Position numbers and translations under genes: made by a program
NCBI GenBank assembly: GCA_001592805.2
Contig: CP051139.1
Coordinates: 744,001 to 808,000 of the forward strand
Direction: 5' to 3'
Source: Peltaster fructicola
Lineage: Eukaryota; Ascomycota; Dothideomycetes
DNA length: 64,000 bases
In this document: positions 42,379 through 52,855 of the stretch, one piece after another
Position numbering within the stretch: position 1 is the first letter of the stretch
How the letters are laid out: each line of letters opens with the position of its first letter
The notes under the pieces: generated by a model
Seen by the model: only the letters and a program-made list of their open reading frames with translations
Told to the model about the DNA's origin: nothing
Database searches by the model: none

Positions 42379-43087
42379 TTGTCGCTGATCGGGTCAGTCT
42401 GCGCATTTGACAAGTGTCCTGAGGTGTCCGTAAGGCATTGCAAAGGTGTATAACACCATCCGAGCTCTATGCAGGTATATCTCGTTAAGGTTTGGAGTGA
42501 CAGTCCCTGGATTGAGGAGGCTGCCGCGTCACCACGCGACTGTTTCTCTTGCACAACCGACATCGAGGTTCCTAGCAACGAGCCAACAAGTTGTTTACAG
42601 CATTGCTCCAGTTTGATACCCGTCTTCTGGTCTGATCATTTCATCTGCTGTTGCCAAGGATTCCCATTATTGTCGCGATAGAGCTCGCGGAGCTCCATCA
42701 ATGCACTCTTCTTCACAATCACATGTCAACGATATCGCAGCAGCAGACAGATCCTGAGATATCGTATGACAGTCATGCGGTCAGGAAAAAGTGTGAGAGC
42801 GACGCGCTGGACATGGTTCGATACGTATTGATGGCTGCACTGCCTCTTGGTCGCCTTAACCTCACCTTGACCTCACCACATCCACCACATAGCCATCTAC
42901 AGCGTGTCGAGCAGAGACTATGACCACAGGCACATGCGATCAGTCGCTCGGAAGCTGGAAGGCTACCAGAGCTACATCGCTGACCATGTCTTCACCGCGA
43001 GCTCCATCGACGATCTGGACGTCCTGAGAGTGACAAAGATCGCAACAATCCAGGTTGAGACCTTCTGCAACTGAATACATCGTGCCT
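42379..43087. other. Intergenic region
   Basis: 700 bp between the GPHR start (minus) and the small secreted-protein gene (minus). A minus-strand frame at 42940-43203 overlaps the secreted-protein gene and runs past its stop (DVQIVDGARGEDMVSD); it could be an alternative 3' exon, but no canonical joint was found. Confidence 0.35.
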
Positions 43088-43405
43088 TCAGCTATCTTTG
43101 ACCGCGACTGGCCGAATGAGCTTGCGGTCGAGCGATGCTGCGTATTGAATGGCATTGAATGAGCCACCATTGTAGTTGGTCTTGCTGACTCGTCCAAACA
43201 CATCTCTATACGAGCGTTCTGTCAAGGTCACAGCAGCATCGGCCGTGACTGCTGGTGTTATACTCGAAGCGACATCAATAGGAAGAGCGAACACCTTTAA
43301 GGTCAGTATTACTCGTCACATGTGCCAGCATTCCCAAACACTCACGTTCGGTATCGTTGTCAAAGAGACTGTCACCGGTATCACAACCTTGGAGAAGACA
43401 CGCAT
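43088..43405 (-). CDS. Small secreted protein, unknown
   Basis: Two exons (43346-43405 and 43088-43294) joined across a 51-bp GTGAGT...TTAAAG intron, with the CTGAC branch site close to the acceptor, give 88 residues. The first exon and the start of the second form a signal peptide (MRVFSKVVIPVTVSLTTIPN, then VFALP with a likely cleavage after FA). The mature part, about 65 residues, has no cysteine and contains VTLTERSYRDVFGRVSKTNY. The phase-perfect splice and signal peptide support a real gene. I recognise no family. Small secreted proteins in fungi include effectors, but nothing here proves that role. Confidence 0.5.
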
Positions 43406-45193
43406 TGCGGAATGCTATAGCAGGTCACTCCCAACGAGAACGCCGCGGCGGGTGATGTATGCCATTGCTGCTCTTTGTTGTAAGCACTGCTGGCCTGCTT
43501 GCTGTGTATGTCACGGACACATGGTTCAAGACAAAGAATACCTCGACCGTTTGCGTCTGATCGTACAAAGTCGAGCTGCAAATGCACAGCTATGCCCTCG
43601 ATGGCAATACAGCTGATAGAAGCGAGCGCTGTATGCTCAATTGGTACGGCACATGCTGCGACCAAGAATACCACGTCGGTGGAGTTCATAACAACCAATG
43701 GTTCCGTCCGGAATAGGAAAGCAGGAGTTCGGCATTCGAGGAATCATGGTCGGAAGCTCTCTCCTGTCCCTTGTTCCTGCGGCGGCCCGTCACCGCCAGT
43801 GACAATAATGGCTAACGATATTGAGGATGTGAAGCGTCTATCACCCTGCATGAAGCTCGCACAGAGCAAGCACCAACACGCAAGCCTGGATCACAATCCC
43901 TAGTAGCGATCGCCAGGACTGGAGCACGATGACGGCATTGGCAAGGGAGAAAGAGGGCGATCCTCTTCGCCAACGATATCGAGTGTTCTGCTCGGGAGAG
44001 TGTACCTCAATCGAGAACACATCATGCTGCACACGTACCCAGATGTTCTGTCGCGGTTCACTCTCCTGCAGCACGGCGGCCGTCCAGCAGACCGCCTACA
44101 GCCACAGCTGGCTCGCGTGAGCAGGCACACAAGTGTGACATCAAATATGGAGTGAATGCATTAGTGCAAACCTTCGCTATCATGACTGCATACACAAAAA
44201 AAAAGAAATCTGATTGGATGCGCATTCCTGGCTAGCATGCCTCAGCAACACAAAGATCAAGGCGGTGGAGCTCAACATGGCGTGCGGCCTTTGTGGCATG
44301 CTATCAGCCAGGATGATGAAAGCCACGCTTGACAGCACAAGGATGTCTTGAAGGTATAGGACGAGACGCGCACAGTATGATGCTGCTGTTGCTGCTGTCA
44401 CTGCCGCTGCTACACAATGCATAGCTGCAGCTCAGCCTCACCGGCGAGGAGACTGACGTCGGGCTGAAGGACCACTGCTGTGGATCGTCTGGTCTTCTGG
44501 CCGAAAGGCAAACGAACAGGTACTCTCTTCTACCACAATACACTTTCGGCCCCTGCTACACAGCTGAAGAGGAACGAAGAAGAACAAAATTCAACGATTC
44601 TCACATGCTTTGTTGCTCTGTCTCCTGATTGTGATAGGGTAGTCATCGGCAGTCATCTGTCGATCGCGCTTGTCAGTGTTAGTCCCTTTCGCTGCCTTCT
44701 CGCCTCGTCAGGCTACTAGCTAGAGCAGCAACAAGCGTACTACTACCACTACCGCAGCTTCTGCCAACCCTAGACAGCAGCGAACAGACAGTGGTCCGCC
44801 CCCTCCCTTCGCTCTCTGCCTGGCTTGCCTGCCTGCCATCACATCCTCCCTCCTCCCTTACCTTCGTCCAAAGAGAAAACTCTACTGTGCTATACCGCCT
44901 CTTCGCCAACTGCAGGCAACGAAGCCTTGCTGCTTTAGTGCCGCATTCTTACATGTATGCAAGGATCTGTCGGACCAATACGCGTTGACGCCGGAATTTT
45001 CGCTACCTGCCTACTTGCCCAGAGCTTCGCCCGTTGCGACGCATCACATCTCGCACGGCCAACACATCGCACGCACACTACACACATCCTCCACCCCCTT
45101 GGCCACGCGCTCGCTCAGCAGTAACATGAGCGTCAGTCTATCGTCGCGGCTTCGATTTCCAACAACTACTACAACAAACTCAACCCATCCATA
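43406..45193. other. 1.8-kb region with weak coding signals
   Basis: On the minus strand an open stretch at 43841-44095, preceded by a GTAG acceptor-like site, encodes SPSFSLANAVIVLQSWRSLL and a hydrophobic helix (GIVIQACVLVLALCEL). Other hydrophobic open frames lie at 43381-43698 and 44180-44422 (minus). They could be exons of a rapidly evolving membrane or secreted protein, but I could not assemble a consistent gene. The right end is the GDS1-like promoter. Confidence 0.3.
44798..44870 (+). promoter_or_regulatory. Pyrimidine-rich tract upstream of the GDS1-like gene
   Basis: A C/T-rich block (CCCTCCCTTCGCTCTCTGCC and following) on the coding strand about 330-400 bp upstream of the ATG. Such CT-rich stretches commonly precede transcription starts of fungal housekeeping genes. 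Confidence 0.4.
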
Positions 45194-46456
45194 ATGCCTT
45201 ACAACACCCGTCGCAAGTCGCTCTCGCTGGCCGAGCTCGGAATTCTCCCTAAACGATCCAGAGCTGTTTCGCACCCATCACCACCCAATACAATACTGGC
45301 CGACGGTCCTCCTCAGAAGAAGGTTCGCACGTCGCATGGCTCATTCGATGCAGCAGCGCCAGCCCGTGGTGCGATGAGTCCACCACGAACGACCACAATC
45401 CGGATCAAGGAGGAAAAGCCTCGAGCAACAGCTCAACTGTCACCGCCTCCCTCACCCGGTCGCGAGGGCAACAGCAAGGTCGACACTGAAGGTATCAATG
45501 ACGATATTGTCGTCGGCGTCATTGAGCAGCTCCAGAACACTGGTAACAGACCTCATCTGGTGAAGGAGCTTGCTGCCGTACTTGCGACATCCATTCACGC
45601 CGTCGACAAGTCTGCAAACCCTTCGGCGCTGATCTCGTCTCGTCTCACCAGCTACCTCAATCGCACGAGACCAGCCTTCACACCATGTCCTCTTGCGAAG
45701 CTCATCGAGCCCGTCCACCCCCGTCGCTTGTATTTCTACCTCACAACAATGCCTCAGCAACCACTCCCATCGGCGACAGACATCCTTCCACAGCTCATCC
45801 GCATCACGCCATCGCTATCGTCCGCGGACGACGAAGAGGAGGAACCATACCACCGCTCACGTGTGGAGCTTTCTCCATCTCCCGAGGTCGACTTGTCATC
45901 ACCCGAGCTCGACGACGAGGACGATGAGCCAGCTTCTCCTGCCCGCTCGTTCCAAACACGATCGCAAGAGCGAACACAATCGCCAAAGGACCTCTCACAC
46001 AACAGAAGAGCTGTCAGCCCACAGCTGGAGCCTGAGGAGAAGACCTTCAAACAGACAGCGAACCAGCTGTACAAACAGGAGCAAGAGCGTCAGAACAGTC
46101 TGCGCGAGGTCGACATGGACGTCGTTGCCGGTGCTATCAACGAAAACGAAAGTGTCGCCAGGTCTATTGAAGCAGAGGAGAACGCTCGCGACGCTGTTGC
46201 CGAGCTCTTCGAGCATGCTCAACACTTGCACATGCCAGTGTCCACCATGACATTCAGCAGCCCCATGATGTTGCCACAATCACACGACACCATCAACGCA
46301 CAACTGAAGTCCACCCGGAGAGACGAAGTCATGGAGCACATGAGCCTCGACGTTGGTCCCAAAGACGAGACAATGGAGATCATCGCCTGGGACAGTCTCC
46401 AATCACCAGAAAACATAGAGCTCGCCGAGCTCGAAGATATGTTCGACGCTTACTGA
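45194..46456 (+). CDS. GDS1-type winged-helix domain protein
   Basis: Single-exon protein of 420 residues from MPYNTRRKSLSLAELG. The winged-helix region (about residues 103-190) contains DDIVVGVIEQLQNTGNRPHL, ALISSRLTSYLNRTRPAFTP and a PRRLYFYLT strand, matching the fungal GDS1 domain. The N-terminus is basic and Pro-rich with an IRIKEE motif; the C-terminal half is acidic and includes a charged helix (TANQLYKQEQERQNSL) and ends in a DMFDAY-type acidic tail. Yeast GDS1 is linked genetically to mitochondrial function through NAM9; nuclear localisation and DNA binding are inferred from the fold. The acidic C-terminus could be an activation region. Confidence 0.85.
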   Translation: MPYNTRRKSLSLAELGILPKRSRAVSHPSPPNTILADGPPQKKVRTSHGSFDAAAPARGAMSPPRTTTIRIKEEKPRATAQLSPPPSPGREGNSKVDTEGINDDIVVGVIEQLQNTGNRPHLVKELAAVLATSIHAVDKSANPSALISSRLTSYLNRTRPAFTPCPLAKLIEPVHPRRLYFYLTTMPQQPLPSATDILPQLIRITPSLSSADDEEEEPYHRSRVELSPSPEVDLSSPELDDEDDEPASPARSFQTRSQERTQSPKDLSHNRRAVSPQLEPEEKTFKQTANQLYKQEQERQNSLREVDMDVVAGAINENESVARSIEAEENARDAVAELFEHAQHLHMPVSTMTFSSPMMLPQSHDTINAQLKSTRRDEVMEHMSLDVGPKDETMEIIAWDSLQSPENIELAELEDMFDAY

Positions 46457-46932
46457 AAGAGTTATCATTTAGAATGGATGCTGAAAGAGATACATGAAAG
46501 ATTGGACCAAAAAGTTGTATCGATAGATTGTCATGGCGCGAGCCTGATTATTGTACTTGGGCCACGAGATGGAGGCCTGCTGCCATCACCATTGTATATA
46601 TACATACGGCTGTAGTTTATGAGGAGACGGTCGGAGTGTTTTGGTGTCTGCTGGCCAGAATGATACGAAAGCTTGTAACACCTCATGTCTCTCGCAGTCT
46701 TTCGTCGTGCATCGTCTGTGCTGGTTGCTTCTGATAGAAACGTCCTATGCCTGTCTGTCGTTAGCCGAGTACTCTTGATGTAGTGTATCATCTTGGCAAG
46801 CATAGGATAGTCTTCAGTAATCAAACTTCTCGTTCACTAAGGTGTTACCTCTATGCCCCGTCTTGAAACATATTTTGGTGATGAGTGTCATCGTGGAATG
46901 GCTGAGGATCGAGGTAGGACTTACTCGGTGGT
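46457..46932. other. Convergent intergenic region
   Basis: 3' flanks of the GDS1-like (plus) and OMS1-like (minus) genes. No feature seen. Confidence 0.45.
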
Positions 46933-48051
46933 TCAAGTGGCTACCGTTGACTCAGATTCTGGGAGAGAGAACCACTTCCGCCAGGTACTTCGTGCTGACG
47001 CACCGTCTGCTGGAGCAGCTGGTATTGTCTCCAGCTTTGCAACGGCATGAGGTCCTGGTCTGAGCTCGTAAAGGTAGGTTGTGCCAAGGTCGAAGCGCTT
47101 TGTGCCAACGATTTCGAGTCCCGTTTGCAGAGCAGCCTCACTGACGAGCTCGTTCAGCTCCCGATTGTACCAGCAACCATAATTCTCAGCGTGCTTCTGA
47201 GCACTGCTATCCATCACCTTGTTGAGCCAGCTGTAATGACTGCGGCCGTGTTCCAGCAGGATAATTCGTGCATCAGGATTGCTGAGGTCGAGATGACGTG
47301 CCATGTTGACCACAAGTTCGACTGGAGATGCTGTCGAGCAGAGTCCCATGGTCTGCACGATGGTGTCGTACTTCTTGCCATCTGGAGCCAGTGGCATCTC
47401 GTCCAGTGCAGATCCCGCTACGAAGCGTACCTCCATGGGGTCTGCTTTCGGTGCTCTTCGTGTTGCACGCAGTGCTAAGAACTTTCTCTTGCAAACTTGC
47501 ACCATTTGCGGACTGAGATCAATGAAGGTCAAGCTCTTAATCGCCCTGTCTTTGTCGTCCAACTGATAGTATCCAAGATTCCTTCCGGTGCCACAGCTGA
47601 CCTCCAGCACATTTCCAGTACACATCTTCGCGATGTTCTTTCGATGCTTCAAGATACCCATCGACCATTCCGAGAAGTTGACATCGCCGTCAAAGTTGTC
47701 TGCAATCTCGTTGTATCGTTCAGCAACATCCTTCTGCTGTGATACGTCCTTGGCAGCATCCTCATTGCCGGCCGAGTAGATAGTTATTGCAAGTCGCGAG
47801 CAATATGCACCCATCACCAAAGCGACGGCGAAGGCGCCGTACATACCAAACTTGCGATGCCATTCCTTACGTCTCTTGAGATCAGCATCTCCTTTGATAT
47901 TGTTCGTCGCTCGAGGTTTGGATGAAGTTGGCTTCTGCTGCGGTTGCGCTGACAAGGGGATCGTGGATGAGGTTTGATTTGGTCGCGTCCGCAGACCGCG
48001 AGCGATGGTGACAGCTACATGTCGATGAGCTCGCGAGCGCAGCCCAAGCAT
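46933..48051 (-). CDS. OMS1: OMS1-like mitochondrial methyltransferase
   Basis: Class I SAM-dependent methyltransferase, 372 residues from the ATG at 48051. The frame is open to 48222, but MLGLRSRAHRHVAVTIARGL begins a basic, Arg-rich mitochondrial leader and is preferred. A single membrane helix lies at about residues 71-91 (YGAFAVALVMGAYCSRLAIT), then RYNEIADNFDGDVNFSEWSM, and SAM motif I VLEVSCGTGRN at about 148-158. Further family landmarks: TFIDLSPQMVQVC, IVQTMGLCSTASPVELV and ILLEHGRSHYSWLN. Yeast Oms1 is a mitochondrial inner-membrane protein that, when overexpressed, suppresses loss of Oxa1; its substrate is unsettled. It shares a 199-bp divergent promoter with the FAD oxidase gene. 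Confidence 0.88.
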   Translation of the reverse strand: MLGLRSRAHRHVAVTIARGLRTRPNQTSSTIPLSAQPQQKPTSSKPRATNNIKGDADLKRRKEWHRKFGMYGAFAVALVMGAYCSRLAITIYSAGNEDAAKDVSQQKDVAERYNEIADNFDGDVNFSEWSMGILKHRKNIAKMCTGNVLEVSCGTGRNLGYYQLDDKDRAIKSLTFIDLSPQMVQVCKRKFLALRATRRAPKADPMEVRFVAGSALDEMPLAPDGKKYDTIVQTMGLCSTASPVELVVNMARHLDLSNPDARIILLEHGRSHYSWLNKVMDSSAQKHAENYGCWYNRELNELVSEAALQTGLEIVGTKRFDLGTTYLYELRPGPHAVAKLETIPAAPADGASARSTWRKWFSLPESESTVAT

Positions 48052-48250
48052 TTGCTGCAGCTTGCGTATGTCGCCGATGAAGAGTGATGCAGTGCTGATC
48101 CTGTCGAAGCGAAGCTCAAAGAACCTTTGACTCCACTTCCTACGCCCTTCATCTCTACATACACCGTGCCATCCACAATACTCGTACTTATAGTAAGTGC
48201 TGCATGCCGTTTCTTCTGACATTCTCTATATTCCTACAATCTCATTCACA
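48052..48250. promoter_or_regulatory. Bidirectional promoter, OMS1-like / FAD oxidase
   Basis: 199 bp between the two divergent start codons, so both core promoters must fit here (or overlap the other gene's leader). No clear TATA box. Confidence 0.5.
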
Positions 48251-49591
48251 ATGGCTGTCCCGTCATCTATTCTTATCATTGGCTCAGGAGTGTTCGGCTT
48301 GAGCACAGCGCATGCACTGGCTCAACGACCAGAGTACAACCATACCAAGATCACAATGATCGACCGTGTAGCATTCCCAGCACCTGATGCCGGTAGTGTC
48401 GACAGTTCTCGTCTAATCCGTGCAGACTATACAGATTATGCCTACGGAGCCTTGGCAGCAGAGGCGCTCAAGCAATGGCGAGGAGAGTTCGGCGATGAAG
48501 GTCGATACACAGAGAGTGGGTTTGCCGTCCTTGTTGACAAGAACGGCGATGCCACAGGACAGGAAGCAGCAGACGATATGCTCGACAACATGCGTAAGCT
48601 CGGCGCCACGGTCGGCCGACGAGAAGACGGAGCAGACATTGTACTACTCAAGGACCAGGACGACATCAAAGCTGCTCTTCCAGGCTTTACTGGCACCGCT
48701 GCTGATAGTGGATATGTCAACTATACCTCTGGCTGGGCACATGCAGAGAATGGACTCCGCCATATGCGGCGAAAGGTCGAGGCTCTGAACCGTGTGATTT
48801 TCAAGGTCGCTGAGGTGAAGCGACTCATCTTTGAGCAACATGGTGACGTGCAACGAGTCGCGGGTGCCGAGATAGTTTCTGGAGAGAAGCTCATAGCAGA
48901 TCAGACGATCCTAGCAGCAGGAGCATGGTCAGGCAAGTACGTCGACCTACGAGGCATTGCCACTGCGTCAGGTCAGCCGTTAGCATACATGAGCATAAGC
49001 GACGAGGAGCAGGAGAGACTACTGCAGAACCCAGCACTCATCAATCCTAGCAACTTCATGTACATCATTCAGCCTCGAGATAACGTTCTCAAGGTTGCAA
49101 GACATAGCTTCGGCTGGTCTAACCCTCAACAGATTGAGCATCCCGAGAGGCCCGGCGAGACGATCTCAGTGAGTCTGCCACGAACGAAGCACGACGATCC
49201 AGACCTGAACATCCCTTCGGAAGGAGAAGCGGCATGCCGCAGCTACCTTGCTCAGTGTATGCCCGAATTCAAAGATCGGCCTTGGCTGCACACGAGGATC
49301 TGCTGGTACAGTGACACACCGAGCGGTGACTGGGTCGTTGACCATCACCCGCGGTACGAAGGCCTGCTTGTGGCCACTGGTGACTCAGGTCATGCGTACA
49401 AATTCCTGCCTGTGCTAGGCGAGAGAGTCGTCGATGTGCTGGAGAAACATACTCGCGACGATCTAGGCAGGCAGCTGATGGAGAAGTGGCAGTGGCCGAG
49501 CAAGCCAGCACCTCTGGACTACAGATGGACGGATGAATGGCGAGGCGGTCCCAAAGGCATGGTTTTGGACGAAGAGCTAGCGAAGAAATAG
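48251..49591 (+). CDS. FAD-dependent amine oxidase, fructosyl-amine/saccharopine oxidase type
   Basis: 446 residues from the ATG at 48251 (MAVPSSILIIGSGVFG); the upstream in-frame ATG at 48197 is disfavoured because the Rossmann strand should start at once. The FAD site is IIGSGVFGLSTAHAL (GxGxxG at residues 11-16), followed by DRVAFPAPDAGSVDSSRLIR, the covalent-flavin-family loop. The C-terminal signature GDSGHAYKFLPVLGERVVDV is characteristic of the sarcosine/fructosyl-amino-acid/saccharopine oxidase group. These enzymes oxidise a secondary amine and release hydrogen peroxide. The exact substrate is uncertain. The final residues ELAKK are not a clear PTS1, so peroxisomal location is open. 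Confidence 0.87.
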   Translation: MAVPSSILIIGSGVFGLSTAHALAQRPEYNHTKITMIDRVAFPAPDAGSVDSSRLIRADYTDYAYGALAAEALKQWRGEFGDEGRYTESGFAVLVDKNGDATGQEAADDMLDNMRKLGATVGRREDGADIVLLKDQDDIKAALPGFTGTAADSGYVNYTSGWAHAENGLRHMRRKVEALNRVIFKVAEVKRLIFEQHGDVQRVAGAEIVSGEKLIADQTILAAGAWSGKYVDLRGIATASGQPLAYMSISDEEQERLLQNPALINPSNFMYIIQPRDNVLKVARHSFGWSNPQQIEHPERPGETISVSLPRTKHDDPDLNIPSEGEAACRSYLAQCMPEFKDRPWLHTRICWYSDTPSGDWVVDHHPRYEGLLVATGDSGHAYKFLPVLGERVVDVLEKHTRDDLGRQLMEKWQWPSKPAPLDYRWTDEWRGGPKGMVLDEELAKK

Positions 49592-50610
49592 TGCATGACC
49601 AAAGCTAGATCAGTGATCCTTCTTTGTGTGCACACCGTCAGATACATTCCACAAAGAAATGAGACTTTGTCATACGACATGGGCTGCCCAAATGAAGAGG
49701 GTTGCATTGGTAATGAGGCTTCCGATACCGAAAGTGGTGTAGTGTCATGTAGACGTGTGCTGGATGACAACCGGCTTTGCCTACAACCCTCTCTCTCTCT
49801 CACACTCATAATCCTCTTTCTCCTACACTCAATTCCATTACTAGCAGTCACGAATGCTGCAGGCGAATGACAGTCAACATACATCTCGTTGTCTCCAGTC
49901 ATACGCTCTCATGCACCATGAGTCACCTTCAGCATTCACCAGCTGATGAGCGCGAGCAGCTCACAGCTCACACCGCTGACCGTCACGGTTGTTAAGAGCC
50001 GACACATGGCATGCTGATCGAATGATCCATAAACAATGCTGAGTTGTTCAATTTTTGGAGAGCATGATCTATCTACGAGCAAGTCTCTCTGGGCTTGACT
50101 CTGTCTATCATGCCGGATTTTCTTCAATACCAGCTGCTGGCTAACATTCTCAGGATACCACATGTGCAGATCTATGTCATGCTTCGACTGGAGAGAATCC
50201 CGCCAGCCATTTGCTCTTCAGTAAGATGCACCGATCGTGCAAAGTCGACAAGTTTGTCTGGAAAGATTGCCGCTCTGTTGAGAAAGTACAGAGCAAGAGA
50301 GACTGGAATCTTCTGCTTGCTTACTGTTCTCGCAGAGAGCAACGACTCAATCTGTGGGAAGACAACCCCTGAAAGCCCCCAAGCAAGTGAGGCTGAAGAT
50401 ACGCCCGAAACACCGCGCCATGCATAGCAACAAAAGCATATGATCGATTTCCGATCAAGTTGAATCATCCCCGATCACTTGTGACCAAGTGTCGGAGACT
50501 TCGCAAGTCCATCTTGACAGCAAGAGAAGGCTGGCACCAAACCCTCTCAAGCATGATGGGTCAAGCTGATAAAGTCGTATAGTGTTACAAGATGCCGATA
50601 CCACAGCCGT
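49592..50610. other. 1-kb convergent intergenic region
   Basis: 3' flanks of the FAD oxidase (plus) and TBP (minus) genes. A short CT/CA-rich microsatellite lies near 49788-49806. No supported ORF. Confidence 0.5.
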
Positions 50611-51530
50611 TCAGGACTTGCGGAAGTCTGAAAGCACTGGGTAGATGAGTTCGAAAGCCTGGTAGATCTCCTCTCGGACCTTCGCTCCAGTAAGAACGAT
50701 CTTGCCAGACACGAAGATCAGCAAGACAATCTTTGGCTTCATCATACGATAAATCAGACCGGGGAAGAGCTCTGGCTCGTAGGAGCTGAACATGTGATGG
50801 CGACTAGCCAGACCCTCGAGTCGAATTGGGAACTTGATGTCGCAGGAGCCGACAATGTTCTGGATCTTGAAATCCGTGAACTTCGCATTGAAGCCCAGTT
50901 TCTGGATGATACGCGCATACTTGCGACTGGCGAGCTTCGAGTCGTCCTCGGACTTGGCACCAGTGACGACCATCTTGCCGGAGGCAAAGATCAGAGCCGT
51001 GGTCTTGGGTTCACGAATACGCATGATGACGGCTGCAAAACGCTACAACAAATACTGTCAGCGTGCTTGGCTCAAGAAGCACTGCGAAGACTCTTACCTT
51101 TGGATTGTACTCGGCGTTGCGAGCGTGCAGCGCAATGGTCTTGAGATCGAGACGACAATCGAGGTTGACGGTCGCAACAATGTTTCTTGAGCAAGCATGT
51201 TAACACTCACGGTTACAATGTCTTTCGAGAAGGCAATACTCACTGAAGCGTCGGAACAATACCACTCACACCTTGTCCTGCACCTGGCGTCGCAGCAGGA
51301 GTAGCGGGAGTCACCCCATTCTGAGCCTGCGACGATGCTGGGTTGCTGCCTTGCTGCGACTGTCCGTTCACGAAGCTATTCCCGCCACTCGCTTGCTGCG
51401 ACTGTCCATCTTTCTCAGATGAAGGCGGAGTGAGGTGACCTGCACCTCCTGGGAAGGAGAGTGAGGTAGGCGCTGTGAAGTCCTTTGCCTGCTGAGCAGT
51501 GGAAGGATGCGTGATGTATGCGGTCTCCAT
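50611..51530 (-). CDS. SPT15: TATA-binding protein (TBP)
   Basis: General transcription factor for all three RNA polymerases. Three exons (51244-51530, 51098-51185, 50611-51042) give 268 residues. The N-terminal 90 residues are species-specific, Gln/Ser/Pro-rich. The conserved saddle follows: [80 protein letters not shown], and [20 protein letters not shown]. Both pseudo-repeats and the intercalating Phe pairs are intact. Introns fall at the repeat-1 start and after NAEYNPK. The leader intron is 58 bp. The ATG at 51530 begins [10 protein letters not shown]. Confidence 0.97.
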
Positions 51531-52855
51531 ATTGACGTTCGTTCAGTGTAGCTATTGCCTCCCGAAAGGTGGTTCTTCAGAGATCGCGACGATCAGCACG
51601 GTAGGCTTTTGTAGTGATGGGAGTGTGTGTAGTTCGTGTGTATGATAAGTAGGTGGCAAGTTGTGAGTGATCTTGCGCAACCAGTTTCAACCACTCGATG
51701 TGAGGTTTGCGACAGCTGAAACGGTGAGAGTGCCGTGCCAGAAGTGGGAGATGAACAAGCAAATGTCTCCCTCACTCGCTGTCGAGTGAATAATAGTCGT
51801 GAGAGTGTCTTGATAAAGGTGGACACTGCTAGACAGTAAACCTCCAAAAGAAAAGCCTTGGTTCGTAATGCGACCGGGCACGTGACCAAGCTTTCAGAAG
51901 GAGTGTATGACAATTTTCGCGCAGAAGTGAAACCGGAGAACTCCGAAACGATCACGAATCTGTAATAGAGACTCGCGACCTTCGTCTTTTGATACCGTAG
52001 CTACGAAATCCCGCGAGGTGGTCGAGAATCGAGGAGGACTGATGATTATGTGGCGCTGCTCGGTTTAGGTGGTGTAGGTGAACAGCAGCCGGGAGAAAAG
52101 GGAAATCAAAATTTTGGAAGGGGCGGGCGTCGGGCTATTTGTAGGCGCAGCAGGAAGCACAGACCTTTCTTGCGCTAATCTTCATCTTTTCGCCCTGGTC
52201 AACACTGTCTTCCTCGCCGCTTTCACATTCATTTGCCATTCATCAGCGAGCGATCTGATAGCATCTCGCCACTTCCGCCTTCATCAGTGCTTCGTTCATG
52301 TGCGAGAACGATGCGCACTGTTGCAAGATGAAGGAAATCAACAAGCATGCGCGGCACGACCACCAACATGGCACTATCTGCTAGCCTTTCCCGCTATGAC
52401 TCACAGGTGCTCCGCAAACAGCTGCGATTACGATCGCGGCCATCGGTGATACTCTTCCAAGCACTTCCACACCGGTCTCGTTCATCAGTGACCGTTGCGA
52501 CAACGACGACGGCAACGACTCCTCGACAAGCAGCGAATGCTGGCTATGCAAGATTACGCAAGCTCGAAGAATGGAGGCACATGCCACGACCTGATTCTGG
52601 GAATGCCATCTGACCACCTTTCAACAAGGCCGAAGGCTGCACCTACGCCGCTGCGCAGCACAGAGCCTTGTCTGCTATGCACGAGGCAAGGATGACTACT
52701 GCACACTCCTCGGACAAGTACGGTTGAGATGCAGTGTTTGTACTTCTTTGTTTGTCGGGTTGGGCAGGCTATATACAAGGCTACGTCGGTAACAACACAC
52801 GACTGAGGATATATACAGGCCGTGGTTGAAAGCCGTACTCAGACTCCGCGGACAT
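51531..52855. other. 1.3-kb intergenic region upstream of TBP
   Basis: Between the TBP start (minus) and the 3' end of the ETF-QO gene (minus). It holds the TBP promoter. Several 60-120-codon ORFs on both strands are not protein-like, and I see no repeat. Confidence 0.45.

Noticed and set aside
52078-52449. 123-codon plus-strand frame upstream of TBP
   Set aside because: No recognisable protein features and no neighbouring splice partners.
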